A stretch of DNA of 6,140 bases from an uncultured Bacilli bacterium (GTDB taxonomy: Bacteria > Bacillota_I > Bacilli_A > RF39 > UBA660). Where the stretch lies: the NCBI GenBank assembly GCA_944358685.1, contig CALVRQ010000058.1:1-6140 (forward strand), given 5' to 3'. A program made the translations under genes and the position numbers. Below are positions 1-4,542 of this stretch, in pieces (within the stretch, counting starts at the first letter, position 1; each line of letters opens with the position of its first letter). The notes beneath the pieces were generated by a model. It saw nothing but the letters and a program-made list of their open reading frames with translations. It did not search any database and had not been told where the DNA came from.

Positions 1-39
1 ATAGGAGTTTGCGAAATTGTTCTACCGACTGTTTTATAC

Positions 40-984
40 TTAACTCAAAATATATGGATCTGACTCTGTTCCTGTCCCCCCCGTGATTTGGACTTTAGAA
101 GAAAGAGTTATAGCGGGCCTGACTGCAGTGTTCGCACCGTTCGCAGGGCCGGAGTCGGTGAAGCCATAGATGTACACGCGGAACAAGCTGCTAGAGTAGT
201 CAAAACGCGGCGACAAGGTCCACCAATTATTAATACTTGAATCTAACATCCAATCTGAATTTTTACATGTACTATAATTATTTTCATTTAAACTAAATGT
301 TCCACACTGTTCTTTATTTGAATTGACCCTATAATATTCACTTAACGTTGGTAAGGCTACTTTTACTTTTGATGTCGTTACTTTTTCATCACTTATTTGA
401 TCTTGTATATCATTATTATTTCTTGTTACTGCACCCACATTATATGTTCCTTCTACTATTTGACTTTGAGCAGTACTTGTTAAACTATTATAATACGTAC
501 TATTCAAATAAGTATTTAAAGTTGCAGGACGATTCCAATTATTTGAATTTGATGTGTCCCATGCTAAATTTTTAGATGTATTTATATTTGCATCCTTCAT
601 TATCTTTATCGTTCCATCTGAATTTATGGATATGATTCTCCAGCCTGCTTCCTCATTATTAAAGGTTACATAATTATTTGGATTGGCTCCTTTATATGTA
701 TATTTTCCGTCTTCATATTCATCGGCGTAAAGTCCATCTCCTGATGTTACTATTGAAATTTCTTTCCCTCCAACTTCAGTTACTGGCGGAAAACAAACAT
801 TATAAAGTTCATCTATGGCTCCTTGAACATCTGTCGCCTGCATTCCACTTGTTCCATTTTCATACGTCACTTGATTAGACGGAAAATACGTTGCAGCTAT
901 TACACTTACTCCTCCACATACTATAAGTCCTGTTATAAATCCTGGTAAATATCCTTTTATAATTTTCTTTATTTTCTCTTTCAT
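40..984 (-). CDS. Anchored surface protein with C-terminal putative DGR-type variable domain
   Basis: This is a 314-residue protein that I infer is exported and membrane-anchored. The N-terminus is basic (MKEKIKKIIKGY) and is followed by a hydrophobic segment at about residues 13-31 ending VSVIAATYFP, which could be a signal peptide or an uncleaved anchor. Residues 33-64 (SNQVTY..., DVQGAIDELYNVC) look like a stalk seen in families of gut Bacillota surface proteins. Residues 72-250 are rich in Asn, Ser and Thr and contain GWRIISI and WNRPATLNTYLN. The end has WWTLSP (254-259), a hypervariable-looking stretch (260-279) and AVRPAITL (287-294), reminiscent of C-type-lectin-like domains used as DGR targets. 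I chose ATG at 984 because GTGAGG lies 5 bp upstream; the in-frame TTG at 1008 has no such site. Cysteines are at 23, 64, 227 and 240. The ligand is unknown. The ORF is certain; the family assignment is moderate and based on motif memory. Confidence 0.85.
   Translation of the reverse strand: MKEKIKKIIKGYLPGFITGLIVCGGVSVIAATYFPSNQVTYENGTSGMQATDVQGAIDELYNVCFPPVTEVGGKEISIVTSGDGLYADEYEDGKYTYKGANPNNYVTFNNEEAGWRIISINSDGTIKIMKDANINTSKNLAWDTSNSNNWNRPATLNTYLNSTYYNSLTSTAQSQIVEGTYNVGAVTRNNNDIQDQISDEKVTTSKVKVALPTLSEYYRVNSNKEQCGTFSLNENNYSTCKNSDWMLDSSINNWWTLSPRFDYSSSLFRVYIYGFTDSGPANGANTAVRPAITLSSKVQITGGTGTESDPYILS
115..226 (-). other. Candidate diversity-generating retroelement variable region (VR)
   Basis: This is a GC-rich island in the 3' end of the surface-protein gene. 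I counted 58 G+C in 121-220, against 24 in 241-340 of the same gene. The coding strand between the two Trp codons (W254, W255) and P280 has only 10 A in 81 bases. Of the 20 codons for residues 260-279, 18 end in C or T and include GAC, TAC, AGC, TTC, ATC, GGC, ACC and TCC. DGRs mutate template adenines, and AAC/AAT template codons become NNC/NNT without creating stops, which is what is seen here. Codons such as CCG, TCG, GCG and CGC are otherwise rare in this window. The GC-rich end near 115-130 would be the candidate initiation-of-homing side. No template repeat or reverse transcriptase lies in the window, so this remains an inference. Recombination among paralogues is the main alternative. 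Confidence 0.55.
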
Positions 985-1061
985 GTAAACCTCACAAAAC
1001 CTATCCAAACCAAAAAAAAAAAAAAAAAAAAAAAAAGCAAGTAATATTTTCGATAAATCAC
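981..1061 (-). CDS. Possible 26-codon hydrophobic leader peptide
   Basis: A GTG at 1061 is preceded 7 bp upstream by GAGGGG (1069-1074), a good Shine-Dalgarno match. The frame encodes a short basic start (VIYRKYY), then LL and a run of seven Phe from the T tract, then LVWIGFVRFT. It ends in a TGA that overlaps the surface-protein ATG as ATGA, an arrangement typical of translational coupling. The GTG lies inside the upstream arm of the terminator-like hairpin (1057-1064), so an initiating ribosome would prevent that hairpin from forming. With 25 T the frame ends at the ATGA. With 26 or 23 T it would run in frame into the surface protein. With 24 or 27 T it would stop at a TAG before the ATG. 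The peptide may not be made, since a coincidental frame through a homopolymer is possible. Confidence 0.3.
   Translation of the reverse strand: MIYRKYYLLFFFFFFFLVWIGFVRFT
990..995 (-). promoter_or_regulatory. Ribosome-binding site setting the surface-protein start
   Basis: GTGAGG lies on the minus strand, 5 bp before the ATG at 984. It supports that ATG over the in-frame TTG at 1008, which lies upstream of this site and directly abuts the T tract. Confidence 0.7.
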
Positions 1062-1064
1062 TTG
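1012..1064 (-). terminator. Hairpin plus 25-T tract: fhs terminator and/or leader attenuator
   Basis: Read on the minus strand, CAAGTGAT (1064-1057) pairs with ATTACTTG (1045-1038) to give 8 bp including one G-U. One C follows, then 25 consecutive T (1036-1012). This is a standard intrinsic-terminator layout for transcripts leaving fhs. The surface-protein ATG is only 27 bp past the T tract, and that gap holds its ribosome-binding site and no usable promoter. Transcripts of the surface gene must therefore start upstream and pass through this element, so it may act as an attenuator. The stem is AT-rich and of modest strength; the T tract is far longer than termination needs. Confidence 0.6.
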
Positions 1065-1109
1065 TTTTCCCCTCACTCTGTAAACTTCAATTTTAAAAGT
1101 CCAAAATTC

Positions 1110-1133
1110 AAAAGAATAAATTTATATTCTTTT
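1110..1133 (-). terminator. AT-rich perfect inverted repeat downstream of fhs
   Basis: AAAAGAATA (1110-1118) and TATTCTTTT (1125-1133) form a perfect 9-bp stem around a 6-base loop, beginning 11 bp after the fhs stop. It has a single G-C pair and only a short T-rich tail on the minus strand. It could be a weak terminator or a 3'-end stabilising stem. The rest of the 985-1143 gap holds the stronger hairpin and T tract and the possible leader ORF. Confidence 0.3.
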
Positions 1134-1143
1134 ACTTTATAAT

Positions 1144-2802
1144 TTAAAATAAACCATAAATAGCGCCATCACTATCTATTTTCATATTTTCATAAGCTGG
1201 CTTTTTAGAAAGTCCAGGCATTGTCATAATAGTGCCCATATAAACTACGATAAAACCAGCTCCACTATTCACCTTAACATCTCTAACTGTTATTTCATAA
1301 TCTTTAGGATAGCCTAACTTTTTAGAATCATCACTAATTGAATATTGAGTTTTAGCCACACAAATAGGCATCTTATCTAAACCTATTTCCTCTATCTTTT
1401 GAATACTCATATTAGCTTCATCTAAATATTTTACACTAGAAGCATGATAAATTTCCTTAGAAACCTTTTCTATCTTATCCTTAATAGTTTCATTCTCATC
1501 ATAAAGTAAATGAAACTCTTTTTCATTTTCACACATCTGAGTAATCTTTTTAGCAAGCTTCTTAGCTCCTTCACCACCTAAAGCATAAGAATCAGATATT
1601 TCAAATTCACATCCTAAATTAGTACAATAATTTTTAACAAATAAAATCTCTTCTTCATCATCAAAAGCAAACTTATTCAAACAAACAATAACATTGTCCA
1701 AATATTTTTTCATATTTTCAATATGAACCTTTAAATTACAAATACCTTTTTTCAAATAATCCATATTTTTATTATTAAGTTCGTCCTTAGTCATACCACC
1801 ATTATATTTTAAACTACGAATAGTCGCATTAACTACTATAACACTTGGTTTTAATTTACCTTTACGGCACTTTATATCTAAAAATTTCTCAGCTCCTAAA
1901 TCAGCCCCAAAACCAGCCTCTGTAATAACATAATCCGCAAGTCTAAGACCAAGCTTAGTCGCAATTAAACTATTACATCCATGCGCAATATTTGCAAAAG
2001 GTCCACCATGAATAATAACAGGATTATTTTCTAAAGTCTGAACTAAATTAGGCTTTATCGCATCCTTAAGTAAAATTGTCATTGCTTCTTCAACATGTAA
2101 ATCACGAACAAATAAAGGTTTACCATTAACATCATAAGCAAACAAAATATTACTTATTTTTTCTTTCAAATCATTCAAATCATGCGCCAAACATAAAATA
2201 GCCATAATCTCTGTTGCTACCGTAATACAAAAATGGTTTTCGTGAGCAACATCCTTACCTAAATCTAAACCAACTGTTACAGTTCTAAGTGCCCTATCAT
2301 TCATATCCACACATCTATTAAAAAGTATTCTATCCTTATCAATATTTAAACTATTACCTTGAAATAAATGATTATCAATAGCCGCACAAAGTAAATTATT
2401 TGCAGCTCCTATCGCATGCATATCACCAGTAAAATGCAAATTAATATCTTCCATTGGAATAACCTGTGAATATCCACCACCAGCAGCGCCACCTTTAATA
2501 CCAAAAACAGGCCCCAAAGATGGTTCTCTAAGTACCGCTAAACTATTATATCCTAACTTTCTCATCGCATCATGTATTCCAATACTCATCGTTGTTTTTC
2601 CTTCACCAAAAGGAGTTGGGTTAATTGATGTCACCAAAATTAATTTTCCTTCACTACTTTTCAAATCATCTAAAATACCCAAATCAATCTTAGCCTTATA
2701 CTTCCCATAATATTCTAAATACTCATCATCAATATTAAGCACCTTCGCAATCTCATCAATCTTAAACATCTTAGCTTTTCTAGCAATCTCAATATCTGTC
2801 AC
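1144..2802 (-). CDS. fhs: Formate-tetrahydrofolate ligase
   Basis: Cytosolic enzyme (EC 6.3.4.3) that uses ATP, formate and tetrahydrofolate to make 10-formyl-THF for one-carbon metabolism and, in anaerobes, for formate assimilation or ATP recovery. The protein has 552 residues, close to the usual 555-560 for the family, and appears complete. Visible family motifs are the P-loop region PTPFGEGKTT (62-71), LREPSLGPVFGIKGGAAGGG (91-110), the following YSQVIPMEDINLHFTGD (111-127), and the C-terminal PGLSKKPAYENM. The start is GTG at 2802, supported by GAGGTGAT ending 3 bp upstream; the ATG at codon 12 has no comparable site. It lies 32 bp after the SDR gene with no promoter or terminator evident between them, so they are probably cotranscribed. 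No other folate genes are adjacent. The hairpin at 1038-1064 probably ends the transcript. Confidence 0.97.
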   Translation of the reverse strand: MTDIEIARKAKMFKIDEIAKVLNIDDEYLEYYGKYKAKIDLGILDDLKSSEGKLILVTSINPTPFGEGKTTMSIGIHDAMRKLGYNSLAVLREPSLGPVFGIKGGAAGGGYSQVIPMEDINLHFTGDMHAIGAANNLLCAAIDNHLFQGNSLNIDKDRILFNRCVDMNDRALRTVTVGLDLGKDVAHENHFCITVATEIMAILCLAHDLNDLKEKISNILFAYDVNGKPLFVRDLHVEEAMTILLKDAIKPNLVQTLENNPVIIHGGPFANIAHGCNSLIATKLGLRLADYVITEAGFGADLGAEKFLDIKCRKGKLKPSVIVVNATIRSLKYNGGMTKDELNNKNMDYLKKGICNLKVHIENMKKYLDNVIVCLNKFAFDDEEEILFVKNYCTNLGCEFEISDSYALGGEGAKKLAKKITQMCENEKEFHLLYDENETIKDKIEKVSKEIYHASSVKYLDEANMSIQKIEEIGLDKMPICVAKTQYSISDDSKKLGYPKDYEITVRDVKVNSGAGFIVVYMGTIMTMPGLSKKPAYENMKIDSDGAIYGLF

Positions 2803-2805
2803 AAA

Positions 2806-2814
2806 ATCACCTCT
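2806..2814 (-). promoter_or_regulatory. Ribosome-binding site supporting the fhs GTG start
   Basis: AGAGGTGAT on the minus strand is complementary to the 16S rRNA 3' end and leaves 3 bp before the GTG at 2802. The same GGTGAT-plus-3-bp arrangement precedes the SDR gene and the 53-residue gene, which makes it a house style of this genome. Confidence 0.8.
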
Positions 2815-2834
2815 TACAGATATTATATCAAAGA

Positions 2835-3605
2835 TTAATAAAATAAGTTAATTATTTTTGAAAACAAATTATGGGATAATGGTGCTGAATAACGAAATCT
2901 AGGATTATCAAAGCATATTGCCTTATAAATTTTACTCACAATTGATGTTAAATTCCTTCTTTCTATTAATTTTAAAAATAAGTTTTCACTTTTTCGAATA
3001 ACTTCAATTTGTGATGCAAAAAATGAATCATTATCCATAAATTCATATTTCTTATCAAAAGCTAATCTATTAAAACCTGTTCTATATAATCCAGGTTCTA
3101 CCAATACCACTTCTACATTTGCCTTTAAAAGCATACTTTCATAATGTAAAGTTCTAGCCATCGACGATAAAGCTGCTTTACTAGCCGAATAACTACCTAA
3201 AAAAGGAAGTGGCCACTTACTAGCAAGTGAAGATATAATAACTATTCTTCCAAAGCCTTTATATATCATATTTTTAATAACCTTTTGAATAATATTCAAA
3301 TTAGCAAAAACATTAACTTCAAAATTATCTCTAACTTTTTCTAAAGGAATTTCCATAAGTGACCCACTTTCTGCGATAGCCCCATTTAAAACTAACACAT
3401 CAATATCCAACTCATCAACTCTATCTGCATCTTTTAATACATCTAACTTTAAACATTCAATATTTTTACAATTTTTATAAAGCTTTTTAATACTTTTAAG
3501 TTCACTTTCCGTATGTACTGTCACATACACATAATAATCCTTAAGTCTTTGAATAACTGGATAAATCATACCGCTGCGAGCACCCGTAATTAAAATTTTC
3601 TTCAT
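2835..3605 (-). CDS. Short-chain dehydrogenase/reductase (SDR) family oxidoreductase
   Basis: A classical-SDR-sized protein (256 residues) with a Rossmann fold, expected to be a cytosolic NAD(P)(H)-dependent reductase; its substrate cannot be told. The N-terminal MKKILITGARSGMIYPV is the cofactor loop, but the third glycine of the usual TGxxxGxG is Ile. VLVLNGAIAESG stands where NNAG is usual. The catalytic elements are intact: IISSLASKW carries the Ser, YSASK the Tyr and Lys, and VEPGLYRT is the usual PG motif. The C-terminal 40 residues (NPRFRYSAPLSHNLFSKI and a hydrophobic end) resemble SDRs that have a basic or hydrophobic tail, perhaps membrane-associated. I chose ATG at 3605 because GGTGAT sits 3 bp upstream; the in-frame GTG at 3629 is less well supported. 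A weak minus-strand -10 (TATAGT, 3647-3642) is the only promoter candidate. It is the first gene of a likely two-gene unit with fhs. Confidence 0.9.
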   Translation of the reverse strand: MKKILITGARSGMIYPVIQRLKDYYVYVTVHTESELKSIKKLYKNCKNIECLKLDVLKDADRVDELDIDVLVLNGAIAESGSLMEIPLEKVRDNFEVNVFANLNIIQKVIKNMIYKGFGRIVIISSLASKWPLPFLGSYSASKAALSSMARTLHYESMLLKANVEVVLVEPGLYRTGFNRLAFDKKYEFMDNDSFFASQIEVIRKSENLFLKLIERRNLTSIVSKIYKAICFDNPRFRYSAPLSHNLFSKIINLFY

Positions 3606-3608
3606 ATC

Positions 3609-3614
3609 ATCACC
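3609..3614 (-). promoter_or_regulatory. Ribosome-binding site setting the SDR start
   Basis: GGTGAT lies 3 bp before the ATG at 3605. It makes the protein begin at MKKILITG, directly at the Rossmann fold as in most SDRs, rather than 8 residues earlier at the GTG at 3629. Confidence 0.75.
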
Positions 3615-3651
3615 ATTATTAATATTCACTCATTTAAAAAAACTATACAAT

Positions 3652-3680
3652 TTGACACTAAATTAAATAGCGTGTATAAT
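3652..3680 (+). promoter_or_regulatory. Perfect-consensus housekeeping sigma promoter
   Basis: TTGACA (3652-3657) and TATAAT (3675-3680) are separated by exactly 17 bp, so all 12 consensus bases match. Initiation is expected near 3687, giving a leader of about 20 bases that ends in GAGGAGG (3697-3703) 5 bp before the ATG at 3709. It drives the unknown gene 3709-4293. A short symmetry AATTT/AAATT (3649-3653, 3660-3664) flanks part of the -35, and GTAT-A-ATAC overlaps the -10. Either could be a repressor site, but both are too short to claim. Confidence 0.85.
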
Positions 3681-3708
3681 ACGTTTACTGAAATTTGAGG
3701 AGGAAAAA

Positions 3709-4293
3709 ATGAATAATTCAGAATTTTATAATACTATAACTTTAATTAACAACCATAAAAACACCGTTGCTTTAATTAACATTAGTGAATTTGAAAGATT
3801 ACAAAGAATTAATGGCGAATATAAATGGCTACCATTAGAAATAGGATCTATGCCAGCCATTCCAATTGTAACAGCTGGTTTTAAAGAACAATTTCGTTCA
3901 ACAAAAGAACAAGTAAGTATTAGAATAATACCAATCTGGACATTTTTACCAAATGATGAACAAGTAATTACTCCAAACATCGAAATGTTTGAATTAACTG
4001 AACACACTAATAGTAACCCACGTTACACTTTAAAAAGAAAAATAAATAAAAATCATCATTATCTATCAAATTCAAATTGGAATACCATCTTTGATAAACC
4101 TTTAGCCAAAAGACAGAATGCTATTGAATGGCAAAAAAGTAATACTTCAACTTTGCTCGCACCAATAAATGAAAATATTCTAAAAACCTATCTAGACATC
4201 TATCAAGATGAACTAGAAGAATTTAATCAAATATATGAACAAAGTGCAAAAACGGCTAAAGAATTAAATGGATATCAAAAAAAATTAAAATAA
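3709..4293 (+). CDS. Hypothetical protein of unknown function (194 aa)
   Basis: I do not recognise this family. The start is certain: ATG with GAGGAGG 5 bp upstream and a perfect promoter before it. The protein appears soluble, with no signal peptide or membrane segment. The first 90 residues look like a compact beta-rich domain (NTVALINISEFERL, WLPLEIGSMPAIPIVTAGF, VSIRIIPIWTFLP). Residues 92-150 are polar and basic (RYTLKRKINKNHHYL, KPLAKRQNAIEWQK). The C-terminal 40 residues (LKTYLDIYQDELEEFNQIYE onward) are charged and probably helical, ending in lysines. It is the only plus-strand gene here, with its own promoter and terminator, divergent from SDR-fhs and convergent with the small gene. 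That isolation is typical of an inserted or independently acquired gene, but base composition does not stand out. Strong expression is predicted. Confidence 0.88.
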   Translation: MNNSEFYNTITLINNHKNTVALINISEFERLQRINGEYKWLPLEIGSMPAIPIVTAGFKEQFRSTKEQVSIRIIPIWTFLPNDEQVITPNIEMFELTEHTNSNPRYTLKRKINKNHHYLSNSNWNTIFDKPLAKRQNAIEWQKSNTSTLLAPINENILKTYLDIYQDELEEFNQIYEQSAKTAKELNGYQKKLK

Positions 4294-4319
4294 AAGCCTA
4301 CCTATCAAGGTAAGCTTTT
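4292..4319. terminator. Bidirectional intrinsic terminator between convergent genes
   Basis: AAAAGCCTACC (4292-4302) pairs with GGTAAGCTTTT (4309-4319) around the loop TATCAA, with a single C/A mismatch. The T run on the right serves the plus-strand gene, and the A run on the left becomes the U-tract for the minus-strand transcript. It overlaps the stop codon of 3709-4293 and lies 3 bp beyond the stop of the 53-residue gene, so it ends both units. Confidence 0.85.
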
Positions 4320-4322
4320 TAA

Positions 4323-4484
4323 TTACATCATATTATCTAACTGATTTGTTAAATCCTTTGCACCATTTGCTGCCTTATTAAAAGTATTTTTAACCGCTTT
4401 CATCATTGGTTTATTATACTTCTGATAAGCTAGTGTCAGTGCACTACCCATAGCCATTAAAGCAATGTTTCTCATTGTATTCAT
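4323..4484 (-). CDS. Small membrane-anchored protein, 53 aa
   Basis: A short gene below common length cut-offs, encoding 53 residues. ATG at 4484 has AGGTGAT 3 bp upstream, identical in style to the SDR and fhs sites. The N-terminal third (MNTMRNIALMAMGSALTLAY) is a hydrophobic, small-residue-rich helix that could insert in the membrane. The rest (QKYNKPMMKAVKNTFNKAAN, then GAKDLTNQLDNMM) is amphipathic and basic, predicted helical. The layout resembles YtxH-like small envelope proteins, but I cannot assign a family. It lies 58 bp after the helicase gene with no clear minus-strand terminator between, so it may be cotranscribed with it, and it ends just before the bidirectional terminator. Codon use and the strong ribosome-binding site support a real gene. 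Confidence 0.75.
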   Translation of the reverse strand: MNTMRNIALMAMGSALTLAYQKYNKPMMKAVKNTFNKAANGAKDLTNQLDNMM

Positions 4485-4504
4485 TATATCACCTACTTGT
4501 CAGA

Positions 4505-4540
4505 AACATGATGTTGTATGTTCTTTAACATACATTTTTA
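4505..4540. repeat. Nested inverted repeats in the helicase-small gene gap
   Basis: TGTATGTT (4515-4522) and AACATACA (4527-4534) form a perfect 8-bp stem with loop CTTT. Just upstream, AACAT-G-ATGTT (4505-4515) is another palindrome sharing the same half-sites. On the plus strand the stem is followed by TTTTTATTTT, so it could stop plus-strand antisense transcription. On the minus strand it lacks a T tail and is more likely a processing or 3'-stabilising stem, or a protein-binding site. Confidence 0.4.
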
Positions 4541-4542
4541 TT

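Noticed and set aside
1..39. End of an insertion sequence
   Set aside because: No inverted partner, target duplication or transposase sequence is visible in the window, so it cannot be supported.
348..575. Plus-strand open frame rich in Leu and Tyr
   Set aside because: It lies antisense inside the surface-protein gene, has low-complexity composition from reading AT-rich codons backwards, and lacks a ribosome-binding site.
678..878. Plus-strand open frame of 66 codons
   Set aside because: Antisense shadow of the surface-protein gene, with no supporting start signal.
907..924. Lipoprotein signal around Cys23 (LIVCGG) of the surface protein
   Set aside because: Val precedes the Cys where Gly, Ala or Ser is expected, and the hydrophobic stretch continues past it. 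A membrane anchor or signal peptidase I site near VIAA is more likely.
985..1008. Upstream TTG start for the surface protein
   Set aside because: It sits directly against the T tract without a ribosome-binding site, whereas the ATG at 984 has GTGAGG at good spacing and gives a normal export signal.
3726..4007. Minus-strand open frame of 93 codons
   Set aside because: Antisense to the well-supported gene 3709-4293; no ribosome-binding site or promoter.
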